Shown here in pieces: positions 48,691-57,970 of a stretch of 64,000 bases of DNA. The DNA is from Snodgrassella alvi wkB2 (GTDB taxonomy: Bacteria > Pseudomonadota > Gammaproteobacteria > Burkholderiales > Neisseriaceae): positions 894,894 to 958,893 of the forward strand of contig NZ_CP007446.1 of NCBI RefSeq assembly GCF_000600005.1, in the 5' to 3' direction. The notes under the pieces are model-generated. The model worked only from the letters and a program-made list of their open reading frames with translations, ran no database searches and was not told the DNA's origin. Position 1 is the stretch's first letter, and every line of letters begins with the position of its first letter. Made by a program: the position numbers and the translations under genes.

Positions 48691-49281
48691 ATGATTCGGG
48701 CTATACAATTATTTTTAGTTTTTGGTGTATTGAGTTTGTCAGAGTGGTTATTTGCTGTAGCTGAGGCCGCTGTTATCTACCATTCAGGTCGTGGCGAACG
48801 TCATGTTTATGTCGATTTACCCGTTTCATCAACTACAACCATTAATAAAACAGTACATATTAATGCTCCTGCCGGTGCAACAGTGATTTATACGGATACG
48901 CCGGTTTATCCTGCTGCACTTCCGTATCCTCCGGTTTATCCTATTGCATCCAGTATTAGTTTACGGCCGGTAAGCCATGGCTGTCTGCGTAATGATGGCA
49001 TGTCTTCGGTCTGGCAGTCGGTAGCACTCGATTCCTGTGTCGGCGGTGAAATCAGCGAGGCTTTTTATTTTCATCAGGGGCAAGTGTGGCTGAATAATCG
49101 TTGTCTTGCGGTGAAAAATCATTCAGTAGGGACAGTTTTCTGTGAACCGGACGGGAACAATAATTGGTTGCTTACAGGCAGACAGATTCGTGACAGAAAC
49201 AGTAATTTATGTGTAGATGGTTCACAAGGACATTTACAATTGCGGCCTTGCAGTAATGATAAAAGTCAGCAGTTTCATTAA
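48691..49281 (+). CDS. Secreted protein with a ricin-type beta-trefoil-like domain
   Basis: A 196-residue protein from 48691 (GGGAG seven bases upstream). It has a signal peptide (about 1-26, A-E-A). A Thr/Val/Pro-rich stretch with repeats of P-V-Y-P / P-Y-P-P follows (about 45-90). The C-terminal region (about 95-196) has six cysteines and ricin-like spacing: R-C-L-A-V, N-N-W, Q-I-R-D-R-N-S-N-L-C-V-D-G and L-R-P-C-S-N-D-K-S-Q-Q-F. This suggests sugar binding outside the cell or on the surface. It lies 28 bases downstream of rlmK, without an obvious functional link. The substrate is unknown. Confidence 0.7.
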   Translation: MIRAIQLFLVFGVLSLSEWLFAVAEAAVIYHSGRGERHVYVDLPVSSTTTINKTVHINAPAGATVIYTDTPVYPAALPYPPVYPIASSISLRPVSHGCLRNDGMSSVWQSVALDSCVGGEISEAFYFHQGQVWLNNRCLAVKNHSVGTVFCEPDGNNNWLLTGRQIRDRNSNLCVDGSQGHLQLRPCSNDKSQQFH

Positions 49282-49761
49282 ATCTATTTACAGATTTGTT
49301 AATATAATAAATATATCCAATAAAAATTATTGTTATATTTTATAATGCGAATCTATGTTTGTAATCTTTTGTTTAATTGATAAGTTTAGTAAAAGTAAAC
49401 AATTTTGACTTAAATATAATTCTGCATGTTTATGTAATGTTATATTTTATTATGTTAAGATAATGCTTGATGAAATTGCTTTAAATTTTTGGAAAAATTT
49501 GTTTTTATATTCATAATCATAAATACGGACATTAGTTTTATTTATGTTTTACCTGTGTAAACTTTGCCTGTTTCAGTGTTTTCACTGGTGGAATAATAGC
49601 TGTTAAATAAGTAGTAATTAAGCTATTAATCTGATTTATCAGGTAGAAATATAACGAATATGTATGAGAAAAGGCGATTTCATACTGATGACTTTCATTG
49701 CAGGAATTTTTGATTTCAGCTAATTTTATTTATATTCTTGGTAAGGTAATTTAATACCACT
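49282..49761. other. AT-rich intergenic region before purK
   Basis: 480 bases, very AT-rich, no gene, no clear terminator. It should hold the purK promoter. No obvious operator is seen. Confidence 0.45.
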
Positions 49762-50949
49762 ATGTCTCGTTTTTCTTCCTGTATTCTGCCGCCGGCGATG
49801 CTGGGTATTCTGGGCGGCGGCCAGCTGGGTGCAATGTTTACGGTAGCTGCTAAAACAATGGGTTATCAGGTAACGGTTCTGGATCCTGATCCGAATGCGC
49901 CCGCAGCACAGTTTGCTGACAGACATTTATGTTCTGTATTCGATGATGCTGATGCTTTGCAGCATATGGCCAAATGTGCTGCTGTTACGACTGAATTTGA
50001 AAATGTAAGTGCTGATTCAATGCGCTGGCTGGCACAATATACGGTTGTATCGCCCTCGGGTGATTGTGTTGCAATTGCTCAGGACAGGCAACAGGAAAAA
50101 GAATGGATTGACCGCGCCGGTCTGGTTACCGTGCCTTATGCTGTTATCAGCACGGAATCTGATATTAATGATTCTCTGAAAAAATTGTTACCGGGTATTC
50201 TGAAAACAGCTACTCTGGGTTATGACGGAAAAGGACAGAAAACAGTTGATTCAATCGCTGAATTGCGTAAAGCTTTTACTCAATTGCAGCATGTGCGCTG
50301 TGTGCTGGAAAAAAAAGTAGATTTACGTGCTGAAATATCAGTAGTGGTTGCCCGTCTGAATAATCAGTATGCAGTATGTTTTCCGCCTGCAGAAAATCAG
50401 CATAAGAATGGTATTCTGGCGTACTCATTAGTACCGGCAAGGCTACCTCAGGCTATATTAAAGCAGGCTGAAAATATGGCTTTTAAGCTGGCTCAGGCCA
50501 TGAATTATCAAGGGGTACTGGCAGTTGAGATGTTTGTTGTAGGCAATGATATGCAGTTGATTGTTAATGAAATTGCTCCCCGGCCGCATAATTCAGGTCA
50601 TTACACTTTAGATGCCTGTATTGCTGATCAGTTTCAGCAGCAGGTAAGATTAATGTGTGGTTTGCCTCCGGCAGCCTCAGATTTATTAAAGCCCTGCTGT
50701 ATGGCGAATATTCTTGGTGATGTCTGGCCTGAAAACGGCGAACCGGACTGGAATGCTGTTCTGAATCATAAAACTGCCTGTTTACATCTGTATGGAAAAA
50801 AACAGGTGAGGCCCGGCCGTAAAATGGGACATTTTACTGTTCTGGCTGATAACCCTGATCAGGCATGGCAGACAGCACGCAATCTTCATCTTCACTTGCA
50901 AAACTCAGCTCAAAATTCTTGCTCGACTGCTTTAGATAAATCCTGTTGA
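49762..50949 (+). CDS. purK: N5-carboxyaminoimidazole ribonucleotide synthase
   Basis: ATP- and bicarbonate-dependent carboxylation of AIR to N5-CAIR in purine synthesis. The 395-residue ATP-grasp protein has an N-terminal Rossmann loop L-G-I-L-G-G-G-Q-L-G and T-T-E-F-E-N-V. T-A-T-L-G-Y-D-G-K-G-Q follows, then the metal/ATP site V-N-E-I-A-P-R-P-H-N-S-G-H-Y-T. The partner PurE is not in the window. Its end overlaps the reading frame of the SulP transporter that follows, suggesting cotranscription. Confidence 0.95.
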   Translation: MSRFSSCILPPAMLGILGGGQLGAMFTVAAKTMGYQVTVLDPDPNAPAAQFADRHLCSVFDDADALQHMAKCAAVTTEFENVSADSMRWLAQYTVVSPSGDCVAIAQDRQQEKEWIDRAGLVTVPYAVISTESDINDSLKKLLPGILKTATLGYDGKGQKTVDSIAELRKAFTQLQHVRCVLEKKVDLRAEISVVVARLNNQYAVCFPPAENQHKNGILAYSLVPARLPQAILKQAENMAFKLAQAMNYQGVLAVEMFVVGNDMQLIVNEIAPRPHNSGHYTLDACIADQFQQQVRLMCGLPPAASDLLKPCCMANILGDVWPENGEPDWNAVLNHKTACLHLYGKKQVRPGRKMGHFTVLADNPDQAWQTARNLHLHLQNSAQNSCSTALDKSC

Positions 50950-50969
50950 CATGGACAAAGGATAATACC

Positions 50970-52514
50970 TTGAAACTGATGAGCACAAAACTGTCTCCAT
51001 TGGCGTGGTTTTCTTCTGGCTGGAAATTATTGGGATATGTCCTGCCAATGGCCCTAGCCTGTGCTGGTATTGCCGGTTTACCTGTTTCTATGGCAATTGC
51101 AGGTGTGATGTGTGCTTTGTTATGCAGTCTGCTTTTGGGCGGTAGTAAAAAAATATTATTAACACCATCACCTTTTTCCGCACTAATGCTGATGGCGGCA
51201 ATAGCCTATTATGCAGGTGTAGTCAGTGAACGTATTGCTGTGGCCAGTTTACTTACGCTGTTTACCGGTGGCTGGTTATTATTGATGTCACTGATATTAC
51301 CCAAACATTGTCTGAACTGGATTGCACGGCCAGTCTGGCATGGTATTGGTTTGGGTATGACGCTGACTCTGATTGTCATGCTTTTTCCGGTCGTTTTAGG
51401 TGTGCAGGCCAATAATAGTTCATGGCAGGGAATGTGGGAACTGCTGATTGATTGGCAAGGCTGGAACTGGCCAAGTGTGGTTTTGGCCGGTTTATCATTT
51501 GCCTTGCTGGTATTATGGAGAAGTAAAACTCAGCCCAAGGCTTTATGGGTATTATTACTGGTATGGATTCTCAGTTATATATGGCCGTTTGCGCTAGTCG
51601 GAATTGCTACTCCGGTTCAGCAAAATGTGCAGCTCTGGCCATTTATGAATCCCGTACATGCTGACTGGCCATTATTGTTTTTTTTAAGTGCCACAATAGC
51701 ACTATTAATATATATGGAAAGTTGTCAGTATTTATCTAATCAGTTCAGGCGTAATGTTGGCCTGGTTGGTTTTAGTAATATTCTGACAGCATTCACCGGA
51801 GGTATGGTAATCAGTTTAGGCTACATAGCTGATGAGGTTCTCAGGATTAAGCGTAATACGCTGATAGCAATGTTATTGCTTATGGCACTGATTTTTTGCT
51901 GGTCATGGCTGGCATATGTACCATTACCTGTGCTGGCAGTAATTGCGTTATATGTTATTTGTGTTCAGATTAACTGGTGTGAATTACGTTTATATTGCTG
52001 GCAATGGAGCGATTTATTGTGGCTGTGTATATCTGCCATACTGATTATTCTGTTTGGTGTCTGTACGGGTTTGTGGCTGGTGATTTCTTTTGCTCTGATA
52101 GTAATGTGCTGGTATTCACTCCGGATGCATGCCTGGCCGGTTTTATTGCCTGAAGTTCAGATTATTGCGCAAGAAGCGGTTATCATTTTACCGCAGATAT
52201 TATTGTTTGCTAATGTCAGCACGCTGCTGAATAAAAGCTATCTTCTTATTAATACGCTGGATATTAAAAAAATATATCTGGATATGAGTGCAGGCTGTCA
52301 TGCTGATGTGACTGTATTTTTTCATTTACAAGCTCTTGCCCGTAGATTGCATCAGCAGGAAAAAATGTTATTTGTATGTGGTCTGAATGAAAAAACATAC
52401 CGTATACTTATTGCTAAAAAGCTGGATTATTTATCAGCCGAGCAATTCAGTACCCTCAGTGCTGAATCTTTGTTAATATGTCATAAGTATAATAATGGTC
52501 CTGTAATAGCATGA
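50970..52514 (+). CDS. SulP/SLC26 family anion transporter with C-terminal STAS domain
   Basis: About 514 residues from a TTG at 50970 (AAAGGA seven bases upstream). An ATG at 50979 and a TTG at 50946 inside purK are alternatives. It has ten or more membrane helices (about 15-400), with P-F-S-A-L-M in place of the usual P-x-A-x-x-S of SulP helix 3, and a cytosolic STAS domain (about 415-505; L-D-M-S-A-G, V-C-G-L-N). Family members carry sulfate, bicarbonate or dicarboxylates. Tight linkage to purK, which consumes bicarbonate, makes bicarbonate a reasonable guess. Sequence alone does not settle it. Confidence 0.75.
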   Translation: MKLMSTKLSPLAWFSSGWKLLGYVLPMALACAGIAGLPVSMAIAGVMCALLCSLLLGGSKKILLTPSPFSALMLMAAIAYYAGVVSERIAVASLLTLFTGGWLLLMSLILPKHCLNWIARPVWHGIGLGMTLTLIVMLFPVVLGVQANNSSWQGMWELLIDWQGWNWPSVVLAGLSFALLVLWRSKTQPKALWVLLLVWILSYIWPFALVGIATPVQQNVQLWPFMNPVHADWPLLFFLSATIALLIYMESCQYLSNQFRRNVGLVGFSNILTAFTGGMVISLGYIADEVLRIKRNTLIAMLLLMALIFCWSWLAYVPLPVLAVIALYVICVQINWCELRLYCWQWSDLLWLCISAILIILFGVCTGLWLVISFALIVMCWYSLRMHAWPVLLPEVQIIAQEAVIILPQILLFANVSTLLNKSYLLINTLDIKKIYLDMSAGCHADVTVFFHLQALARRLHQQEKMLFVCGLNEKTYRILIAKKLDYLSAEQFSTLSAESLLICHKYNNGPVIA

Positions 52515-52595
52515 TTTGCTCAATATGATAATTGTTGATATGAATGTCAGTTCTGAGATTTTAATACTGAATATTTTATTCAGGCTGGAGAGAGA

Positions 52596-53654
52596 ATGAG
52601 TAAATTCTGGAGTGAGAAAACCAGACAGCTGCAACCTTATGTACCCGGAGAGCAGCCCAAAATAGCTAATCTGGTTAAACTGAATACTAATGAAAATCCA
52701 TTTCCGCCTTCTCCATTGGTATTAAAAGCAATGCAGGCTGCTACTGAAGATTTGCGTTTATATCCTGATCCGAATGCAGATAGATTAAAACAGACCATTG
52801 CTGATTATTATGGTTTGTCCAGAGAGCAGATTTTTGTGGGTAATGGTTCGGACGAAGTACTGGCTCAGGCATTTGCTGCTTTTTTTCAGGGAAAACAACA
52901 ATTATTATTACCTGATATCAGTTATAGTTTTTATCCGGTCTATTGTCAGTTATATGATGTTGAGGCCCGTTATATCCGGCTTGATGAGCACTTCGCTATT
53001 AATCCGGTTGATTATTATGGTGCTCAGGCCGGAGTTGTTTTTCCTAATCCGAATGCACCTACCGGATGTATTTTGCCTTTGGCTCAGGTTGAGCAGATAT
53101 TACAAGCCAATCCGGACGGTGTGGTACTGGTAGATGAGGCCTATATTGATTTTGGCGGTGAGTCTGCGGTGGCATTGATTGCTGATTATCCTAATCTGCT
53201 TGTGGTGCAGACACTTTCAAAATCTCGTTCGCTTGCCGGTATGCGGATTGGTCTTGCACTAGGGCAGGCAGAGCTGATTGAAGGACTTGAGCGGGTTAAA
53301 AACAGTTTTAATTCTTATCCGCTTGATCGTTTAGCACAAGCTGGCGCTATTGCAGCATTCGAAGATAAAAATTATTTTCGCTCAACTTGTGCCAAAGTTA
53401 TCGAAAACCGTATCTGGCTGACTAAACATCTGTCTCAGCTCGGATTTGAGGTTTTACCTTCGCAGGCCAATTTTGTCTTTGCAAGTCATAAAAATAAAAC
53501 AGCTGTGGAAATTGCTGCTGAGTTACGCCGGCATGGTGTAGTGGTTCGGCATTTTCCTCAGGAAAGAATCAATAATTTTTTACGAATCAGTGTCGGAACA
53601 CAGCAACAGCAGCAAAGGCTGATTGAAGTATTAAAAGAATTGCTGAATCCATAG
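52596..53654 (+). CDS. hisC: Histidinol-phosphate aminotransferase
   Basis: PLP enzyme of histidine synthesis converting imidazole-acetol phosphate to histidinol phosphate. It has 352 residues. Motifs: N-T-N-E-N-P-F-P-P near the start, [22 protein letters not shown] and the PLP Lys in [18 protein letters not shown] comes at the end. GGAGAGAG lies just before the ATG. Separate from other his genes except hisZ at 7.2 kb. Confidence 0.95.
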   Translation: MSKFWSEKTRQLQPYVPGEQPKIANLVKLNTNENPFPPSPLVLKAMQAATEDLRLYPDPNADRLKQTIADYYGLSREQIFVGNGSDEVLAQAFAAFFQGKQQLLLPDISYSFYPVYCQLYDVEARYIRLDEHFAINPVDYYGAQAGVVFPNPNAPTGCILPLAQVEQILQANPDGVVLVDEAYIDFGGESAVALIADYPNLLVVQTLSKSRSLAGMRIGLALGQAELIEGLERVKNSFNSYPLDRLAQAGAIAAFEDKNYFRSTCAKVIENRIWLTKHLSQLGFEVLPSQANFVFASHKNKTAVEIAAELRRHGVVVRHFPQERINNFLRISVGTQQQQQRLIEVLKELLNP

Positions 53655-53729
53655 ACAAATATACATTTTGATTTTGCTGGTCTGGAAGATGCAAATTATC
53701 ATCTAGATGTATTTGTTTGATTGATGCAG

Positions 53730-54698
53730 TTAAGAATAGCTGATGAGCTGATAATCATCTGCTGTTAATTCAAATGTGAAATGCTGATTGGATTGAATGA
53801 TTATTTTTTTATCCCGTGTTACGAATATGACTCCGATATTTTGCTTTTTTTTCAGTTCACTCAACCCTTGTCTGATACCTAAGCCATAAAAAATAGTTGA
53901 ATAAATATCTCCGGTTAATGAGTTATCAGATATGATGCTTACACTGTGCAACTCATTATTCAGAGGATAGCCGGTGTGCGGATCGAGGATGTGATGATAT
54001 AGCTGGTTGTTAAAAATAAAATAGCGTTCATAAATGCCCGAAGTGACTACTGATTTGTCTTCGACATGTATGATTCCGAGCAGATTGTTTGCCTCGGCAA
54101 AAGGGCGTTTCAAACCAATATGCCATTGCTTATCAGCAGTAATTGGTGAGTAGCCGATTGTTAGCACATTACCTCCGCAATTGATAATTGCCTGAAAAAT
54201 GTTATATTGAGCTAAGAGCAATTTGATAATGTCCGCAATATAGCCTTTGGCAATGGCTCCTAAATCAATTTCCATACCAGCTTTAGCCAGATATACAGTT
54301 TGATTTGTCCGGTTCAGATCAATATGATTCGGGTTAGTCAGTGTTAATCTACGGGCTATTTCATCCTTTTCCGGAATACTGCGTCCGTTAAAACCTATTT
54401 TCCATAATTTCACCAACGGACCAATTGCCAGATTAAACTTGCTGTCAGGTAACAGGCTGGCTGCTTTAGCCTGACTGATTAAATCAAAAACCAGTTTGCT
54501 TACTGCTACCGGCTGTTTGCCGGCAGCATGGTTAATGCCCATCACTTCTGAATGGTAGCGGTTTACCGTTAACTGAGCTTCCAGTTGCTCTATAGCGTTA
54601 AAAACGGCAGAAACTGCGGTTAGGTTTTCAACGAACAGTTTCAGGGAAACCGTTGTCCCCATTAACTGTTGGCTATAGGTGTAACTTGTACCAGACAT
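53730..54698 (-). CDS. apbE: FAD:protein FMN transferase (ApbE), cytosolic form
   Basis: Attaches FMN through a phosphoester bond to Thr or Ser of target proteins. It has 322 residues with no signal peptide or lipobox, so unlike most ApbE proteins it should act in the cytosol. Motifs: M-G-T-T-V near the start, E-I-D-L-G-A-I-A-K-G-Y, S-G-I-Y-E-R-Y and H-H-I-L-D-P-H-T-G-Y-P. It lies 24 bases downstream of a reductase that carries an FMN attachment motif, the arrangement known for the Klebsiella NADH:fumarate reductase, so that protein is the likely target. Confidence 0.9.
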   Translation of the reverse strand: MSGTSYTYSQQLMGTTVSLKLFVENLTAVSAVFNAIEQLEAQLTVNRYHSEVMGINHAAGKQPVAVSKLVFDLISQAKAASLLPDSKFNLAIGPLVKLWKIGFNGRSIPEKDEIARRLTLTNPNHIDLNRTNQTVYLAKAGMEIDLGAIAKGYIADIIKLLLAQYNIFQAIINCGGNVLTIGYSPITADKQWHIGLKRPFAEANNLLGIIHVEDKSVVTSGIYERYFIFNNQLYHHILDPHTGYPLNNELHSVSIISDNSLTGDIYSTIFYGLGIRQGLSELKKKQNIGVIFVTRDKKIIIQSNQHFTFELTADDYQLISYS

Positions 54699-54722
54699 AA
54701 GTGATGAGGTATTTATCTGTAA

Positions 54723-57518
54723 TTAATGATTTTTAGCATATGCAGCAGCCTGATCACCGGCCTGAATACCAAAAATAATGATATCGGCAATGGCGTTCCC
54801 TCCAATGCGGTTGCCCCCATGTACACCACCGGCAACTTCACCTGCGGCATAAGCACCTTTAATAATCTCTGCATGAGTATCAAGAACTTCTGTTTTCGTA
54901 TTAATGGTTACACCACCCATAGTATGGTGAATGCCTGGTGCAATGCGGATAGCGTAAAAGAATGGCTGGTTCAACTGGTGACGCATGCCGGTAGTACGTC
55001 CGAAATCTTCATCATGCTGTTGTTTTACAAAATGATTGTAGCGCTCTACTGTGGTAATGAGAGAATCCGGATTAATATTCAGCTTTTCTGCAAGTTCAGT
55101 CAGTGAGCCGGCTTTTACCGCTAGTCCTTTGCTTATGTAGGTTTCTGCTGCTTTATTTTCAGCACAAATCTGTTCATCAAATAATATATAGGCATAATGT
55201 TCAGAAAGAGCAATGATGCTGTTGGATACTTTGTCACGGGTATCCAGTTCATTGACAAAGCGTTTGCCTTTTTGCGATATCAGAATAGCACCTCCGCCAC
55301 GAATGGATTCTGATATCAGATAAGCGGTATTTTGCTCTACTGTGGGATGAATCTGTATTTCGTTCATATCAACAGTGCCGGCACCAATTTTTTGTAATAA
55401 AGCAATGCCTGAACCGGTTGCTCCTTTATGATTGGTGGTGACAAAATCAGCTAAATCAGGGCGGTAATGGGTGACCATTTGTGCATTGGCTCCAAAGCCA
55501 CCGGTTGCGATAATGATTGCTTTGGTGCTGATGCGTTGTTCATTTCCTTCTTCGTCGCGCACGATTACTGCGTTAATGCGCCCGTCCTTCATTTCAATAT
55601 CCGTTACAGAGGTTTCCAGCATTACCTCTATCCCGCGGTCATTAATATTTTTCAGCAGACCGCTAATCAGAAAACCGCCGACTGCGGCACCATTATCGGG
55701 ACGATGAGTGCGGTCTACACTCATACCGCCTGTGGTAGTCAGGTTATTTAACCGGATTCCTTTTTCATCCAGCCAGTCTATTGCAGCCGGAGCATGTTCG
55801 ACAAAGTAATGTAATAATTGCGGGTTGTTTTTATTTTTACCGCCTTTCAGGGTTTCGTTATAAAACCATTCTTTATGGTCGGTAATTCCTGCCTGCTGCT
55901 GAAAGCGGGTTTCAGCCGCATTCATACCTGCGGATGCTTTGTTGGTATTGCCGCCGATAACCGGCATTTTTTCAATAATAATGACTGAAGCCCCTTTATC
56001 ATGTGCTTCAATAGCTGCGGCCAGTCCGGCACCGCCGCTTCCGACGACGACTACGTCACAGGATTTATCATCAGCATCACCGCCTTCTACAATTGTCGCT
56101 ACTTTATATGAGGTTGATATGGCTTTGGTTACAGCTTTTTTAAATGCATCACATTGTGATGTAGCGCCACTGATTGCATCTACATAAGGGCTGTTGGCTG
56201 CCAGAATCCGTTCTTTAATTTCATTGAAATTACGTACAGAAACATGATCCAGTTTTTCGGCATTGGCTAAAGACAAATCTTTGATAAAGTCTTGCCCCAG
56301 TTCTACATTTATGACAAATTGGTTATCAAAATCGTCGCTGACAGTTTGCTGATAGGTACCGGCATGGAATTTTTTGGTATTGATTTCTCTTACCATGCTA
56401 TGAATAAGCGGAAAGCGCCATAATGGTTCGGGAATGTTCAGGTTAGTACGCTGATCGCTGTTCATGGATAGCTGTAAATCATTATGTTTCTGAATGCGTT
56501 CAGCCCAGTCAGGATAGGCCACACAGGCGCGCCCTGCAGCGATGAGATCATAGCCATGTGCCATTGCTGTTTCTGCGTCAGTTTTATTCACGACATTACC
56601 GACGCCGATAACCGGTATCTTAGCCAGTACGGCAGAACGTAATTGTATGTATTTATCAATTAATGGTGTTTCATCATTGCTGTCAATGATGGATGGCCGC
56701 AGTGTGGCAGCCATTGAAAAATGTATATAGTCCAGACCAATTTGAGCGAGCTTGTCTAGCAGGAACAATGAATCGTCAAAAGTAATGCCCGGCACTTCGA
56801 GTTCTTCCGGTGAAAACCGGTAACCGATAATAAATTCATTAGAAGCATATTTTTTAGCCATTTGCCGGTTGATTTCAAGTATGGCGAGCGGGAAGCGGGC
56901 GCGGTTTTCGCGGCTGCCGCCCCATTTATCCTGGCGCTGATTGGCGTGTGGTGAAAAAAACTGCTGGATAAGATAAGTATTGGCGCCATGTATTTCGATT
57001 CCGTCAAAACCCGCGGCAATTGCGCGCCTGACAGCTTCGCCGAATTTCTCAATCATATCTTCAACTTCGCCGGCTGTCATTGCTACAGGAACCGTTGCAT
57101 TCGGACGAGGAATAGCAATCGCACTGGGGCCGACAGGTGTCTGACCGCCGATTAATTGCGGCTCAACCATTCGTCCGCCATGATAGATTTGTATAACAGC
57201 TTTGGAACCACGCTCTTTTATGGCTGTGGCTAACAGGCTCAGACCTTCGATACAATCATCATTATGAATGCCTATTGCTCCCGGAAAAGCCGGTCCTAAA
57301 GTATCAACATACGCGCATTCAACAATTACTGTGCCAATACTGCCGGCACGTTCACGATAATAATCAATCAGATTATCTGTTACAGTTCCATCATAAAAAC
57401 CACAGCAGGTTGTCATTGGAGCCATAACTAAACGGTTTTTTAATACATTACCATTTGGTAACGTCAGCGGATTGAAAAGGGGCGAAGATAGCTTGTTCAT
57501 ATTTTGATACGAGTTCAT
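54723..57518 (-). CDS. Three-domain NADH-dependent fumarate/enoate reductase (OYE - FMN_bind - FAD_binding_2)
   Basis: A 931-residue soluble protein. Residues about 10-350 form an old-yellow-enzyme-like FMN domain (H177-G-A-N180 pair, V-G-N-V and A-A-G-R-A). About 385-470 is an FMN_bind domain with the ApbE target motif D447-A-I-S-G-A-T453, so Thr453 should carry covalent FMN. About 485-928 is a fumarate-reductase/urocanate-reductase-like FAD domain (G493-S-G-G-A-G, S-A-G-M-N-A-A, G-K-R-F-V-N-E-L, H-H-T-M-G-G-V, G-G-N-R-I-G-G-N-A). Bacterial enzymes of this build use NADH to reduce fumarate, acrylate or cinnamates. The substrate here is not decided by sequence. A perfect FNR box lies upstream and apbE downstream. 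Confidence 0.88.
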   Translation of the reverse strand: MNSYQNMNKLSSPLFNPLTLPNGNVLKNRLVMAPMTTCCGFYDGTVTDNLIDYYRERAGSIGTVIVECAYVDTLGPAFPGAIGIHNDDCIEGLSLLATAIKERGSKAVIQIYHGGRMVEPQLIGGQTPVGPSAIAIPRPNATVPVAMTAGEVEDMIEKFGEAVRRAIAAGFDGIEIHGANTYLIQQFFSPHANQRQDKWGGSRENRARFPLAILEINRQMAKKYASNEFIIGYRFSPEELEVPGITFDDSLFLLDKLAQIGLDYIHFSMAATLRPSIIDSNDETPLIDKYIQLRSAVLAKIPVIGVGNVVNKTDAETAMAHGYDLIAAGRACVAYPDWAERIQKHNDLQLSMNSDQRTNLNIPEPLWRFPLIHSMVREINTKKFHAGTYQQTVSDDFDNQFVINVELGQDFIKDLSLANAEKLDHVSVRNFNEIKERILAANSPYVDAISGATSQCDAFKKAVTKAISTSYKVATIVEGGDADDKSCDVVVVGSGGAGLAAAIEAHDKGASVIIIEKMPVIGGNTNKASAGMNAAETRFQQQAGITDHKEWFYNETLKGGKNKNNPQLLHYFVEHAPAAIDWLDEKGIRLNNLTTTGGMSVDRTHRPDNGAAVGGFLISGLLKNINDRGIEVMLETSVTDIEMKDGRINAVIVRDEEGNEQRISTKAIIIATGGFGANAQMVTHYRPDLADFVTTNHKGATGSGIALLQKIGAGTVDMNEIQIHPTVEQNTAYLISESIRGGGAILISQKGKRFVNELDTRDKVSNSIIALSEHYAYILFDEQICAENKAAETYISKGLAVKAGSLTELAEKLNINPDSLITTVERYNHFVKQQHDEDFGRTTGMRHQLNQPFFYAIRIAPGIHHTMGGVTINTKTEVLDTHAEIIKGAYAAGEVAGGVHGGNRIGGNAIADIIIFGIQAGDQAAAYAKNH

Positions 57519-57970
57519 CAGAACGGGATAAAAAGACTTAAATATATGGTAGCGTAAACGCTAATAATCATCTATTAAGCAAAAGGGTTATATATTACAA
57601 TGACATATATATAATATATTGCATTGATGTTTATCAAATTAAGCGGGTTAAATCGGGTAAATAATTTGTTTTGGGTCAGTTTTAAATACTTCTTTGACTA
57701 TGAGTGAGATTGTTCACTACCACTCTTATATTAAACAGTTTGTACTGTATGCTGATTCATACAAGCCACATCCGGCTTTGCAGTTTTCATTATTGAACTA
57801 GATATTATCAGCAGAGCAAAATTAGTATTGGTTCTGAATATTATTTAACGTGCTGAAAAGATAAAAATTAATTTTTTACAAATATTAATAATCAGGTATT
57901 TGCTGTATAAGCATGACTTTGTCTGCTGCGCTCAGGTACAATCTGTTTTTTCTATTGAAATACAGTACTC
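57519..57970. other. Divergent intergenic region between the reductase and lolC
   Basis: 452 bases, no gene. It contains the FNR box given separately and a small hairpin AGTGA/TCACT (about 57703-57718). The lolC promoter should be on the right side. Confidence 0.5.
57624..57637 (-). promoter_or_regulatory. FNR box upstream of the flavin reductase operon
   Basis: TTGATGTTTATCAA is a perfect FNR palindrome about 106-119 bases before the reductase ATG. A minus-strand TAATAT (57592-57597) would place the site centre near -45, close to the class II position. It suggests anaerobic induction of the reductase and apbE. Confidence 0.65.
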
